A DNA stretch of 64,000 nt, from assembly GCA_965234475.1 (NCBI GenBank), contig OZ248397.1, positions 372,001 through 436,000 of the forward strand, read 5' to 3'. Position 1 is the stretch's first letter. Every line of letters starts with the position of its first letter. Below are positions 8,896-18,549 of this stretch, one piece after another. Source of the DNA: Methylopumilus sp947499625. Its GTDB lineage: Bacteria; Pseudomonadota; Gammaproteobacteria; Burkholderiales; Methylophilaceae. The translations under genes and the position numbers were made by a program. A model generated the notes under the pieces. It was not told where the DNA came from, ran no database searches, and was given only the letters and a program-made list of their open reading frames with translations.

Positions 8896-9648
8896 ATGAG
8901 ACGTAAAATCGTTGTTGGTAATTGGAAAATGAATGGTTCCTTGGCGTCCAATGAAAGACTTCTCAAAGCCTTGGCAGAAAAGATACCTCAAGCACTCTCG
9001 GTGGATATTGTGGTATGTGCCCCTTACCCCTATTTATTTCAAGCGCAATCCTATCTCGCGCATTCGCCTATTTTTTGGGGCGCTCAGAACGTGGCTAAGT
9101 TTGAATCAGGCGCTTTTACCGGCGAAGTGAGTGTTTCTATGCTCAAAGAATTTGGTGTAAGTTATGTGATGATCGGCCACTCAGAGAGAAGTACGGCCTA
9201 TTGCGAATCTGATGAAAATATTGCCACTAAATTTATGATGGTTAAAAAAGCAGGCATGACACCGATTCTCTGTGTTGGCGAAACTTTAATTGAGAGAGAA
9301 GCTGGCATGATGGAAAAAGTAGTGTCTAAGCAGCTTGATACGATTATTAAAATGTATGGCGAAGAAATTTTTGATGAGACCGTCATTGCTTATGAGCCTG
9401 TGTGGGCGATTGGCTCTGATTTAGCGGCTTCTCCAGAGCAAGCGCAAGCGATGCATCAATTTATTCGTGAGAAATTATCCTCAAATACTCAGGTCATAAA
9501 GAGCCTCAAAATCATCTATGGAGGGAGCGTAAACCCTCAAAATGCGTTACAATTATTCGCTATGCCAGACGTAGACGGCGGACTCGTAGGGCGAGCATCT
9601 TTAAATGTGAGTGATTTTGAGTCTATTTGTCATTCAGCCGAAATATAA
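8896..9648 (+). CDS. tpiA: Triosephosphate isomerase
   Basis: A full-length 250-residue TIM barrel. The catalytic residues are all visible: Asn/Lys in NWKMNG, His in IGHSERS, Glu in AYEPVWAIG, and the phosphate-binding loop YGGSVNPQN. It interconverts dihydroxyacetone phosphate and glyceraldehyde-3-phosphate, which serves both gluconeogenesis and the ribulose monophosphate cycle expected in this lineage. It is followed after 18 bases by secG, the usual tpiA-secG pair. Confidence 0.99.
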   Translation: MRRKIVVGNWKMNGSLASNERLLKALAEKIPQALSVDIVVCAPYPYLFQAQSYLAHSPIFWGAQNVAKFESGAFTGEVSVSMLKEFGVSYVMIGHSERSTAYCESDENIATKFMMVKKAGMTPILCVGETLIEREAGMMEKVVSKQLDTIIKMYGEEIFDETVIAYEPVWAIGSDLAASPEQAQAMHQFIREKLSSNTQVIKSLKIIYGGSVNPQNALQLFAMPDVDGGLVGRASLNVSDFESICHSAEI

Positions 9649-9666
9649 ATCAAAGAAAATAGGATT

Positions 9667-10017
9667 ATGGAAAATTTAGTAACAATTATTCATGTGATTG
9701 CATGCTTAGGCGTCATTGGTTTGGTGCTCATGCAACACGGCAAGGGCGCGGATATGGGTGCGGCTTTTGGAAGCGGATCATCAGGGAGTTTATTCGGCGT
9801 GAGTGGCTCATCTAATTTTTTAAGTAGAACAACAGCCATATTTGTTTTAGTCTTTTTTCTGACCAGCATCTCCTTGGCATTTATCGCAGGTCAAAAATCA
9901 GGCACCGGAAGTGTGGTGAAATCTACTGAGTCATCAGAAGTGCAAAAACCTTCTGAAACTAAAAGCGGTGAAGCTCAGTCGAATGAATCAAGTGGCGCTC
10001 AGAATATTCCAAAATAG
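9667..10017 (+). CDS. secG: Preprotein translocase subunit SecG
   Basis: This 116-residue inner-membrane protein has the SecG layout: a first transmembrane helix (about 4-20), the cytoplasmic loop QHGKGADMGAAFGSGSSGS with the conserved LFG motif, a second helix (about 55-72), and a Ser/Glu-rich hydrophilic tail from about 77 on. SecG assists SecYE during export. It lies between tpiA and tRNA-Leu(GAG), as in many proteobacteria. Confidence 0.96.
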   Translation: MENLVTIIHVIACLGVIGLVLMQHGKGADMGAAFGSGSSGSLFGVSGSSNFLSRTTAIFVLVFFLTSISLAFIAGQKSGTGSVVKSTESSEVQKPSETKSGEAQSNESSGAQNIPK

Positions 10018-10036
10018 AGACTGTTAAATCTATAAA

Positions 10037-10121
10037 GCCGTCGTGGTGGAATTGGTAGACACGCTATCTTGAGGGGGTAGTGACGAAAGTCGTGAGAGTT
10101 CGAGTCTCTCCGACGGCACCA
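10037..10121 (+). tRNA. tRNA-Leu(GAG)
   Basis: An 85-nt class II tRNA: acceptor GCCGTCG/CGACGGC, anticodon loop TTGAGGG on stem CTATC/GGTAG, a long variable arm, discriminator A and encoded CCA. Its location between secG and nuoA is typical of this genomic neighbourhood. Confidence 0.97.
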
Positions 10122-10160
10122 AATTAAGAAAATCATGTGGTATTTGTTTAAGGAATCGCT

Positions 10161-10517
10161 GTGCTGGAAAATTATTTTCCAATTTTATTGTTCATATGCG
10201 TAGGACTTGCGGTTGGTGCAGGGCCTCTTCTCATCGGCAGCATTCTCTCACCTAATAAACCTGATAGTGAAAAAAACTCCCCATACGAATGTGGCTTCGA
10301 AGCCTTCGAAGATGCGCGTATGAAATTTGATGTGCGATATTATCTTATTGCTATTCTCTTTATTTTATTTGATCTTGAAATAACATTTCTTTTCCCATGG
10401 GCAGTAGTTATTCAAAAAATTGGTATGTTTGGATTTATTGCCATGATGATTTTTTTGGCTATTTTAGTTGTTGGATTTATTTACGAATGGAAGAAAGGTG
10501 CCCTTGACTGGGAATAG
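10161..10517 (+). CDS. nuoA: NADH-quinone oxidoreductase subunit A
   Basis: The 118-residue membrane subunit has three transmembrane helices, the loop KNSPYECGFEAFEDARMKFDVRYYLIAILFI in which the Cys of YECGFE and the acidic RMKFDVRYY stretch are the family hallmarks, and the second helix motif FDLEITFLFPWA. It starts with GTG at 10161. It contributes to the quinone-site region of complex I. First gene of the nuoA-N operon. Confidence 0.97.
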   Translation: MLENYFPILLFICVGLAVGAGPLLIGSILSPNKPDSEKNSPYECGFEAFEDARMKFDVRYYLIAILFILFDLEITFLFPWAVVIQKIGMFGFIAMMIFLAILVVGFIYEWKKGALDWE

Positions 10518-10520
10518 CAA

Positions 10521-10997
10521 ATGAGCATTGAAGGCATCATGGAAAAAGGATTTGTGACTACAAATCTAGATACGCTTATTAATTACACACGCACAGGCTC
10601 TTTATGGCCCATGACTTTTGGATTGGCTTGTTGCGCTGTGGAAATGATGCATGCTGGTGCAGCTCGATATGACCTAGATCGATTTGGTGTTGTATTTAGA
10701 CCAAGTCCTAGGCAGTCAGACGTGATGATTGTGGCAGGAACGTTAGTGAACAAAATGGCACCTGCATTAAGAAAAGTTTATGATCAGATGGCAGAACCTC
10801 GCTGGGTCATTTCGATGGGCTCTTGCGCAAATGGGGGTGGTTACTATCATTACTCTTATTCAGTTGTGCGTGGTTGTGATCGTATTGTTCCTGTAGATGT
10901 TTATGTGCCTGGTTGTCCGCCAACAGCTGAGGCTCTGATGTTTGGCATTATTCAGCTTCAAAATAAAATTAAAAGAACCAATACGATTGCGCGCTAA
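10521..10997 (+). CDS. nuoB: NADH-quinone oxidoreductase subunit B
   Basis: A 158-residue peripheral-arm subunit carrying cluster N2, the last electron donor to quinone. The ligands are visible: the tandem cysteines in GLACCAVEMMH, the cysteine in MGSCANGGGYYHY, and that in VYVPGCPPTAEAL. It lies 3 bases after nuoA and 3 before nuoC. Confidence 0.98.
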   Translation: MSIEGIMEKGFVTTNLDTLINYTRTGSLWPMTFGLACCAVEMMHAGAARYDLDRFGVVFRPSPRQSDVMIVAGTLVNKMAPALRKVYDQMAEPRWVISMGSCANGGGYYHYSYSVVRGCDRIVPVDVYVPGCPPTAEALMFGIIQLQNKIKRTNTIAR

Positions 10998-11000
10998 TCT

Positions 11001-11594
11001 ATGAGCTCAGTAGAAACTTTACTTAAAGAAATAAAATCTATTTTTGGTAAAGAAATAATTCGCGCATCCATTGAGCACAATGAACTTACAATTGAAGTAA
11101 AGATCGACGATCTTCTACCCACTTTAAAAACTTTAAAACAACACAAAGTATTTCAATTCGCACAGTTAATTGATCTTTGCGGTGTTGATTACAAGGATTA
11201 TGGCGAAGGCACGTGGACGAAATCTCGCTTTGCTGTGGCCTATCATTTCTTGTCGATTGAACATAATCATCGGATTCGTGTAAAAACTTTTTCTAAAGAA
11301 GAAGACTTTCCATTATTTCCATCGATTATAGATTTATGGCCAGCTGCCAATTGGTATGAGCGTGAAGCTTTCGATTTATTTGGTTTTATGTTTACCGATC
11401 ACCCTGATCTAAGACGCATACTTACAGATTATGGATTTGTAGGTTATCCATTCCGTAAAGATTTCCCGATGATTGGTAAAGTTGAAGTGCGTTACGACGA
11501 TGTACAAAAACGCGTGATTTACCAACCCGTCTCAATTGAAGAAAGAAATAACGTCCCACGCATCATTCGTGAAGAAGGTTTCCACAATGGCTGA
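11001..11594 (+). CDS. nuoC: NADH-quinone oxidoreductase subunit C
   Basis: The 197-residue protein matches the 30-kDa subunit, with the signature ERE(A)FDLFG in WYEREAFDLFGFMFTDHPDLRRIL and the C-terminal GYPFRKDFP. It is a separate gene, not fused to nuoD as in Escherichia coli. Its last 8 bases overlap the nuoD start, so translation is probably coupled. Confidence 0.98.
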   Translation: MSSVETLLKEIKSIFGKEIIRASIEHNELTIEVKIDDLLPTLKTLKQHKVFQFAQLIDLCGVDYKDYGEGTWTKSRFAVAYHFLSIEHNHRIRVKTFSKEEDFPLFPSIIDLWPAANWYEREAFDLFGFMFTDHPDLRRILTDYGFVGYPFRKDFPMIGKVEVRYDDVQKRVIYQPVSIEERNNVPRIIREEGFHNG

Positions 11595-12837
11595 GATTCG
11601 AAACTATACAATGAATTTTGGCCCGCAACACCCAGCAGCACATGGCGTGTTGCGATTAGTATTGGAGCTTGATGGCGAAGTGATTCAACGTGCAGATCCT
11701 CATATTGGATTACTTCATCGCGGTACAGAGAAATTAGCTGAGAATAGAACGTACTTACAAACCGTTCCTTATATGGATCGTTTGGATTACGTATCTATGA
11801 TGGCGAATGAACATGCTTATGTTTTGGCTATTGAAAAATTACTAAATATAGACGTGCCACTTCGTGCTCAATATATCCGTGTGATGTTTGATGAAATTAC
11901 GCGCATCTTAAATCATCTATTATGGTTAGGCGCACACGCACTTGATGTAGGCGCTATGACTGTTTTCTTATACGCATTCCGTGAAAGAGAAGATCTCTTC
12001 GATTGTTATGAAGCAGCATCAGGTGCCAGAATGCATGCAGCATATTATCGTCCTGGCGGTGTTTATCGTGACCTCCCTGATCGCATGCCTCAATACGAAT
12101 CCAGTTTGAAAAACAAAAAAGAATTGGATGGTTTAAATCAAAATCGCAGTGGTTCACTTTTAGACTTTATTGAAGATTTTGCAAATCGCTTTCCAACATA
12201 TGTAGATGAATATGAAACGTTATTAACAGATAACCGTATATGGAAACAACGCACAGTTGGTATTGGTGTTGTTGATCCTGATCGGGCAATAGCGCTAGGC
12301 ATGACAGGTCCTATGTTAAGGGGATCAGGCATTGCATGGGATTTAAGAAAAAAACAACCTTACGAAGTATACGACAAGCTTGATTTTGATATCCCTATTG
12401 GCGTTAATGGCGATTGTTACGACCGATACCTCGTTCGTATTGAAGAGTTTAGACAATCGAATCACATTATTAAGCAATGTATAGACTGGCTAAGAAAAAA
12501 TCCAGGCCCTGTGATTAGCGATAATCATAAAGTAGCGCCTCCTTCTCGAACTGCCATGAAAGAAGATATGGAAGCGATGATCCATCACTTTAAATTATTT
12601 ACAGAAGGCTTTCATATCCCAGCAGGTGAGGCATATGCTGCAGTGGAACACCCCAAGGGTGAATTTGGTATTTATTTAATTTCAGATGGTGCGAATAAAC
12701 CTTATCGTTTAAAAATAAGGGCTCCAGGCTTTCCTCACTTAGCAGCCTTAGATGAAATGACGCGTGGCCATATGATTTCTGACTTGGTTGCCATTATTGG
12801 TACACAAGATATTGTGTTTGGTGAGATTGATCGGTAA
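11587..12837 (+). CDS. nuoD: NADH-quinone oxidoreductase subunit D
   Basis: The 49-kDa subunit, which lines the quinone cavity. I place the start at ATG 11587 (MAEIRNYTMNFGPQHPAAHG), not at an in-frame ATG 51 bases upstream inside nuoC, because family members begin near this point; this gives 416 residues, the normal length. Conserved stretches include NFGPQHPAAHG, HIGLLHRGTEKL and the C-terminal IIGTQDIVFGEIDR. Confidence 0.97.
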   Translation: MAEIRNYTMNFGPQHPAAHGVLRLVLELDGEVIQRADPHIGLLHRGTEKLAENRTYLQTVPYMDRLDYVSMMANEHAYVLAIEKLLNIDVPLRAQYIRVMFDEITRILNHLLWLGAHALDVGAMTVFLYAFREREDLFDCYEAASGARMHAAYYRPGGVYRDLPDRMPQYESSLKNKKELDGLNQNRSGSLLDFIEDFANRFPTYVDEYETLLTDNRIWKQRTVGIGVVDPDRAIALGMTGPMLRGSGIAWDLRKKQPYEVYDKLDFDIPIGVNGDCYDRYLVRIEEFRQSNHIIKQCIDWLRKNPGPVISDNHKVAPPSRTAMKEDMEAMIHHFKLFTEGFHIPAGEAYAAVEHPKGEFGIYLISDGANKPYRLKIRAPGFPHLAALDEMTRGHMISDLVAIIGTQDIVFGEIDR

Positions 12838-12840
12838 AAA

Positions 12841-13314
12841 ATGATACACGCTAACGATATTAAATTAATTGATAAAGAGTTAAAAAAGTTTCCGGATAAC
12901 CAAAAAAGATCCGCAGTCATTTCTGCATTACGTATTGTGCAAACGAGACATGGCTGGTTGTCGCATGAACATATTTCTGATGTGGCACATCATCTGGGTA
13001 TGCCAGAAATTGCAGTGATGGAAGTTGCAACTTTTTATAACATGTTCAATTTAGAATCAAAAGGCAAGTATCAAATTACTATATGCACCAATATTTCATG
13101 CATGCTAAGAAATTCTGATGAAATTGTGCAGCACTTAGAAAAGAAATTGGCCATTGGCTTTGGAGAATTGACCAAAGATAAAAAGTTTTCACTCAAAGAG
13201 GGTGAGTGTATGGGAGCATGCGGTGGGGCACCATTATGCCTAGTGAATAATCACACCATGCATGAACATTTAACGATTGAAAAAGTTGACCAGCTTATAG
13301 CGAGCCTTAAATAA
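12841..13314 (+). CDS. nuoE: NADH-quinone oxidoreductase subunit E
   Basis: The 157-residue 24-kDa subunit binds the off-pathway 2Fe-2S cluster N1a next to FMN. The four cysteines occur in CTNISCML (C-x4-C) and ECMGACGGAP (C-x3-C), as in the thioredoxin-like NuoE fold, after an N-terminal helical region with the conserved HGWLS and ATFYNMF segments. Confidence 0.97.
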   Translation: MIHANDIKLIDKELKKFPDNQKRSAVISALRIVQTRHGWLSHEHISDVAHHLGMPEIAVMEVATFYNMFNLESKGKYQITICTNISCMLRNSDEIVQHLEKKLAIGFGELTKDKKFSLKEGECMGACGGAPLCLVNNHTMHEHLTIEKVDQLIASLK

Positions 13315-14634
13315 ATGGACATGCAAATCGACATCATTAAGCCGTCTAAAATTTTTCCCAATCAAGATTTGGTTTGCCTAAGAACGATGGTTCATGACGA
13401 TCCAGGCTCTATAAGTACCTATTTAAAAGTAGGTGGCTATGAGCAGCTTAAAAAAATTCTTAAAAACAAAATAAAGCCTGAAACAATTCTAGCTGAATTA
13501 AAAATATCAGGATTAAGAGGTCGCGGTGGTGCAGGATTCCCAACTGCTATGAAATGGTCTTTTATGTCCCGCGATTACGATGGGATTAAATATCTTGTAT
13601 GTAACTCAGACGAGGGGGAGCCTGGCACATTTAAAGATCGCGATATTCTTAGATACAATCCTCATCAACTCATCGAAGGCATGCTGATAGCAGCCTATGT
13701 TATGGGGACTCGCACTGGTTATAACTATATTCATGGTGAGATCTGGCATGAATACGAGCTTTTTGAAAAAGCACTCGATGAAGCGGGAGCTCATGGATTT
13801 TTAGGCGAAGACATTTTGGGTTCAGATTTTAGTTTTGATTTGTATGCAGTGCATGGATATGGCGCTTATATATGCGGCGAAGAAACAGCTCTCATTGAAT
13901 CGATTGAAGGTAAAAAGGGACAGCCGCGTTATAAACCACCTTTCCCAGCGACTTATGGTATTTACGGCAAACCTACCAATGTGAATAATACTGAAACATT
14001 TGCGTCAGTCCCGTGGATTTTAGAGCATGGCGGTCAGGCCTTTCAAGATTTAGGCGTCGAAAACTCAGGGGGTGTTAAATTATTTTCTGTATCAGGCCAT
14101 GTTGAAATGCCAGGTAATTATGAAATTAAAATGGGCACGCCTTTTAGTGAGTTGTTAAATATGGCTGGTGGTGTTTGGCGTCGAAGAAAATTAAAAGCAG
14201 TCATTCCTGGCGGACCTTCCACAGCGGTTGTGCCAGCAGCGCTCATTGAAAATGCCACAATGGATTATGATGGATTGCAAAAGATTGGTTCAAGTTTAGG
14301 AGCTGGCTCTGTGATTATCATGGATGATTCTACTTGCATGGTCAGCGCTTTAAAACGTCTTTCTTATTTCTTTTATGAAGAATCTTGTGGTCAATGCACA
14401 CCTTGCCGTGAAGGGACAGGCTGGGTTTATCGAGTCATCAAAAGAATTGTGGATGGCAAAGGGACCATGGAAGATCTCGATCTTTTAACGGATGTTAGCA
14501 AAAAGATTTCTGGCAGAACAATATGCGCTTTGGGCGATGCAGCTGCTACACCTGTATTGAGTTTTATTAAGCACTTTAGACCTGAGTTTGAATATTTTAT
14601 TCAACATGGTCATTCAATGATTAAACATAAATGA
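13315..14634 (+). CDS. nuoF: NADH-quinone oxidoreductase subunit F
   Basis: The 439-residue 51-kDa subunit holds FMN, the NADH site and 4Fe-4S cluster N3. The glycine-rich SGLRGRGGAGFPTAMKW binds FMN/NADH, YICGEETALIESIEG is the second family signature, and ESCGQCTPCREGTGW supplies three of the N3 ligands. It starts one base after the nuoE stop and overlaps nuoG by 4 bases (ATGA). Confidence 0.98.
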   Translation: MDMQIDIIKPSKIFPNQDLVCLRTMVHDDPGSISTYLKVGGYEQLKKILKNKIKPETILAELKISGLRGRGGAGFPTAMKWSFMSRDYDGIKYLVCNSDEGEPGTFKDRDILRYNPHQLIEGMLIAAYVMGTRTGYNYIHGEIWHEYELFEKALDEAGAHGFLGEDILGSDFSFDLYAVHGYGAYICGEETALIESIEGKKGQPRYKPPFPATYGIYGKPTNVNNTETFASVPWILEHGGQAFQDLGVENSGGVKLFSVSGHVEMPGNYEIKMGTPFSELLNMAGGVWRRRKLKAVIPGGPSTAVVPAALIENATMDYDGLQKIGSSLGAGSVIIMDDSTCMVSALKRLSYFFYEESCGQCTPCREGTGWVYRVIKRIVDGKGTMEDLDLLTDVSKKISGRTICALGDAAATPVLSFIKHFRPEFEYFIQHGHSMIKHK

Positions 14635-17021
14635 CAATCACAATTGAAATTGATGGCAAGAAGATCAAAGTAGAAAAAAATACGACGATCATTGCTGCTG
14701 CTGATAAAGCAGGCATTCCAATTCCTCGTTTTTGCTATCACAAAAAATTATCGATCGCTGCAAATTGCCGCATGTGTCTGGTTGAAGTAGAAAAATTTAA
14801 TAAACCATTACCCGCATGCGCTACGCAAGTTGCAGATGGCATGAAGGTTTCAACAAAATCTAAAATAGCTACCGAGGCACAGCAAAGTGTCATGGAATTT
14901 TTACTCATCAATCATCCTCTAGATTGCCCAATTTGCGATCAAGGTGGTGAGTGTGAACTTCAAGATACTGCCGTTGCATTTGGTGGTGGCCAAACACGTT
15001 ATAAGGAAGAAAAACGCGTGGTATTTAATAAAAATATAGGCCCTCTTATTTCAACAGACATGACCCGATGCATTCAATGCACGCGATGTGTAAGATTTTT
15101 GCAAGAAGTGGGCGGTATGATGGAACTAGGCATGGTTGGCCGAGGTGAGCATTCAGAAATTACCGCCTACGTTGACCGCTCTATTCAGTCAGAACTCTCC
15201 GGCAATATTATTGATTTATGTCCTGTAGGTGCACTTACAAGTAAACCATTTAGATATAAAGCGCGTACATGGGAGTTAATCAGAAGACCAACCTTCGCTC
15301 ATCATGATGGTCTGGGCTCACCTCTTGAAGCTCATATTAAACAAAACAAAGTAATCAGAATGCTTCCTCGTGAAGACGAGTCTATTAATGAATGCTGGAT
15401 TTCTGATCGTGATCGTTTTTCATATGAAGGCTTAAATAGCGAAGATCGCTTACAAGTTCCTATGATTAAAGAAAAGGGCCAATGGAAAGAATCGGATTGG
15501 GAAACTGCTTTAGCACTAGTGAGTGAAAAATTAAAACATATCATAGATCATAATGGGCCTGAAGAATTAGGTATCTTAATATCACCTCAAAGTACGATTG
15601 AAGAGGGATTGTTAGCTAAGAAAATAAGTAGCACATTAAAGTCACCGCATATTGATCATCGTATTCGTCAATCTGATTTTTCAATCAAGCATCAAGGCTC
15701 ACCTTGGTTAGGTGGTCGCATTGAGACAATGGGTCAATTTGATCAATATCTCTTAATTGGCAGTAATATAAGAAATGAACAGCCACTTTTAGCCTCAAGA
15801 ATTCGTAAGGCCGTGAATCATGGCGCAAAACTTTTTATAGTCAATTCAATAGACGCAGACCCTCTCATGACGGTGTCTGAAAAAATGATCCAGGCCTCGC
15901 ATAAACTTCCTCATGCGCTTGCAAAAATTTTAAAATCAATGACAGAAATAAAGGGCGTATTAAAAAAAGATATTAAATTTATAAAAGCTGATATCGAAAA
16001 AGTTAAAACAGATAAAACAAGCGATGCAATCGCAGAGCATTTAATCAAAAATGTTTTAGTAGGCAAAAAAAATAATACATCATTGCTTTTAGGCCAGGTA
16101 GCGCAAGAACATCCAGAGTATGCAACCATCTATAAACTTGCTTTTGAAATTTCAAAATTATCTCAAACTACTTTTTCTGTTCTGCCCAGTTATTCAAATA
16201 GTGTCGGACTTCATGCTGTCAACGTTATCCCGGAAGAAGATGGCTTAAATGCGCGCACGATGTTAGAAAAAAAATTAAAAGCTTATGTTTTATTAAATAT
16301 TGAGCCTCAATTAGATGGATTAAATGCACAGTTAATGCATGACGCAATTGTTTCGTCAGATTTTACTGTGGCATTGACTTCATACAATTCTAAATATCTT
16401 AAAAATGTGGATGTACTTTTGCCCATCTCACCGTTTACAGAATCATCAGGTACGATCGTGAATATGGAAGGGCGAGTTCAAAGCTACGCAGCCGTAACTC
16501 AGCCTCTAGGCCAATCTAGACCGGCCTGGAAAGTGTTAAGAGTATTAGCTAATCATCTTGATTTAAAAGGCTTTGATTATGAATCTAGCTTAGATGTCAA
16601 AGAAGCACACATTAAATCTAAAAATCAATTCATCTCAAAAGAGCTTTCTAATGAAATAGATATCACAAGTCATTACAAAGTACGTAACACTAAGCCTAAG
16701 CAATTCTCGCGTATTGGTGAGATACATCAATACCTTATAGATCCAATTGTAAGACGAGCCACGTCTCTTCAAATAGCAATTCAAAAATCGAAAGCATTTG
16801 CAAAGCTACATCCATTAGAGATGAAAACCTTAAGACTTAAAACGAACGACACAATTAAAGTCATGCAAGGTAATCAATGGGTGAATCTTTTGGTGATGGA
16901 AGATATCAGTATTCCAGAAGGATCTATCTACATACCAAGCGGTATCGATGAAACGGCAAATCTGACTGATATTTATGGTGATATCACAGTTAAAAAAATA
17001 ACTTCGAAGGGCACAACTTAA
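14631..17021 (+). CDS. nuoG: NADH-quinone oxidoreductase subunit G
   Basis: The 796-residue 75-kDa subunit has an N-terminal 2Fe-2S ferredoxin domain (CRMCLVEVEK, PACATQV), a His/Cys-liganded 4Fe-4S segment (HPLDCPICDQGGECELQD), a further 4Fe-4S motif (CIQCTRCVRF), then a molybdopterin-oxidoreductase-like domain that has lost its cofactor role. It forms the wire from NuoF toward the quinone arm. The C-terminal half is lysine-rich and less conserved. It is followed by nuoH after one or thirteen bases depending on the nuoH start. Confidence 0.97.
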   Translation: MTITIEIDGKKIKVEKNTTIIAAADKAGIPIPRFCYHKKLSIAANCRMCLVEVEKFNKPLPACATQVADGMKVSTKSKIATEAQQSVMEFLLINHPLDCPICDQGGECELQDTAVAFGGGQTRYKEEKRVVFNKNIGPLISTDMTRCIQCTRCVRFLQEVGGMMELGMVGRGEHSEITAYVDRSIQSELSGNIIDLCPVGALTSKPFRYKARTWELIRRPTFAHHDGLGSPLEAHIKQNKVIRMLPREDESINECWISDRDRFSYEGLNSEDRLQVPMIKEKGQWKESDWETALALVSEKLKHIIDHNGPEELGILISPQSTIEEGLLAKKISSTLKSPHIDHRIRQSDFSIKHQGSPWLGGRIETMGQFDQYLLIGSNIRNEQPLLASRIRKAVNHGAKLFIVNSIDADPLMTVSEKMIQASHKLPHALAKILKSMTEIKGVLKKDIKFIKADIEKVKTDKTSDAIAEHLIKNVLVGKKNNTSLLLGQVAQEHPEYATIYKLAFEISKLSQTTFSVLPSYSNSVGLHAVNVIPEEDGLNARTMLEKKLKAYVLLNIEPQLDGLNAQLMHDAIVSSDFTVALTSYNSKYLKNVDVLLPISPFTESSGTIVNMEGRVQSYAAVTQPLGQSRPAWKVLRVLANHLDLKGFDYESSLDVKEAHIKSKNQFISKELSNEIDITSHYKVRNTKPKQFSRIGEIHQYLIDPIVRRATSLQIAIQKSKAFAKLHPLEMKTLRLKTNDTIKVMQGNQWVNLLVMEDISIPEGSIYIPSGIDETANLTDIYGDITVKKITSKGTT

Positions 17022-17022
17022 G

Positions 17023-18054
17023 GTGGATGCTTTGATGTCATCTGTGTTTGGACTCTGGTGGCCTGAAATTGCCAAAACATTATGGATCCTCTTAAAAATT
17101 GTAGCTGTCATTTTTCCTTTAATGATATCGGTGGCTTACCTTACGTATTTCGAAAGAAAAGTGATTGGCTATATGCAAGTTCGTATCGGACCTAATCGTG
17201 TTGGTTACTTTGGTTTGCTTCAGCCTATTGCCGATGCATTAAAGCTTTTATTTAAGGAAATTATTCTTCCTACAGCATCCAATAAAGTTTTATTTTTCTT
17301 GGCGCCGATTTTGGCAATTGCGCCAGCTTTTGCAGCATGGGCTGTGATTCCTTTCGATCTCAATTTAGTGATTGCAGATATTGATGCAAGTCTTTTGTAT
17401 ATCTTAGCTATGACATCTATTGCGGTATATGGAGTGATTATCGCTGGGTGGGCTTCAAATTCTAAATATGCTTTTCTAGGAAGTTTACGTTCTGCAGCAC
17501 AGATTGTGTCTTATGAAATTGCGATGGGATTTACTGTAGTAGGCGTACTAATGTGTGCCAACAGTTTAAATCTAGGAAAAATTGTCTTGGGGCAAGAGGG
17601 CGGATTTTGGCATTGGTATATCTGGCCTTTATTTCCTTTATTTATCATTTACTTTATTAGTGCTGTAGCAGAAACAAATCGAGCGCCTTTCGATGTGGCC
17701 GAAGGCGAGTCAGAAATTGTTGCTGGATTCCACGTAGAATATTCAGGCATGGCTTTCGCAGTTTTTTTCTTAGCCGAATACGCAAATATGATTTTAGTGT
17801 CGATGCTTGCAGCTTTGATGTTTTTAGGTGGGTGGTTATCACCTATTCCATTTATTCCTGATAGTTTTTTATGGCTTTTAATTAAAGTGGCATTTTTACT
17901 ATTTTTCTTTTTGTGGTTTAGAGCGACATTTCCTCGTTATCGCTATGATCAGATCATGCGACTGGGCTGGAAAATTTTTATTCCAATCACCATTGCTTGG
18001 ATTGTATTTATTGGAGGCATGATGCAAACCTCATGGGGGTATCTATTTCACTAA
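17023..18054 (+). CDS. nuoH: NADH-quinone oxidoreductase subunit H
   Basis: The 343-residue membrane subunit joins the two arms of complex I and forms part of the quinone channel. It has about eight transmembrane helices and the signatures YFERKVIGYMQVRIGPNRVG and AETNRAPFDVAEGESEIVAG. Two starts are possible: GTG at 17023, giving the length listed, or ATG at 17035, which lies 8 bases after a good ribosome binding site (AAGGTGG, 17020-17026). I think the ATG is at least as likely, since the GTG falls inside that ribosome binding site. Confidence 0.97.
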   Translation: MDALMSSVFGLWWPEIAKTLWILLKIVAVIFPLMISVAYLTYFERKVIGYMQVRIGPNRVGYFGLLQPIADALKLLFKEIILPTASNKVLFFLAPILAIAPAFAAWAVIPFDLNLVIADIDASLLYILAMTSIAVYGVIIAGWASNSKYAFLGSLRSAAQIVSYEIAMGFTVVGVLMCANSLNLGKIVLGQEGGFWHWYIWPLFPLFIIYFISAVAETNRAPFDVAEGESEIVAGFHVEYSGMAFAVFFLAEYANMILVSMLAALMFLGGWLSPIPFIPDSFLWLLIKVAFLLFFFLWFRATFPRYRYDQIMRLGWKIFIPITIAWIVFIGGMMQTSWGYLFH

Positions 18055-18546
18055 ATGATTAAAAAAACTAAACAATTCTTATCAAGCTTGATGCTTATTG
18101 AGCTTCTTAAAGGCATGCTCGTTACCGGACGTTATTTCTTTGCAAGAAAGATTACTGTGCAATATCCGGAAGAAAGGACGCCACAATCTAACCGCTTCAG
18201 AGGTCTTCTTGCGCTTCGTCGTTATGCAAATGGTGAAGAGCGATGTATTGCATGCAAATTATGTGAGGCAGTATGTCCTGCTATGGCAATCACTATTGAA
18301 TCAGAAGAGCGCGAAGACAAAACAAGACGAACGACACGTTATGACATTGACCTTACTAAATGTATCTTTTGTGGTTTTTGTGAAGAATCTTGTCCAGTAG
18401 ATTCTATTGTTGAGACGAGAATTTTTGATTATCACGGCGAGTCTCGAGGTGATTTGCTTTATACAAAAGAAATGTTACTTGCGGTAGGTGACAAATATGA
18501 AAAACAAATTGCAGAAGACCGCGCTCAAGATGAGAGGTTTAGATAA
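18055..18546 (+). CDS. nuoI: NADH-quinone oxidoreductase subunit I
   Basis: The 163-residue subunit carries two 4Fe-4S clusters (N6a, N6b) with ligands CIACKLCEAVCP and CIFCGFCEESCP, and the conserved FRGLLALRRYANGEERC leading into the first motif. It starts directly after the nuoH stop. Confidence 0.98.
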   Translation: MIKKTKQFLSSLMLIELLKGMLVTGRYFFARKITVQYPEERTPQSNRFRGLLALRRYANGEERCIACKLCEAVCPAMAITIESEEREDKTRRTTRYDIDLTKCIFCGFCEESCPVDSIVETRIFDYHGESRGDLLYTKEMLLAVGDKYEKQIAEDRAQDERFR

Positions 18547-18549
18547 ATC

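Noticed and set aside
11536..11586. Upstream extension of NuoD
   Set aside because: The extra 17 residues lie in nuoC and have no match in the family; the ATG at 11587 is standard.
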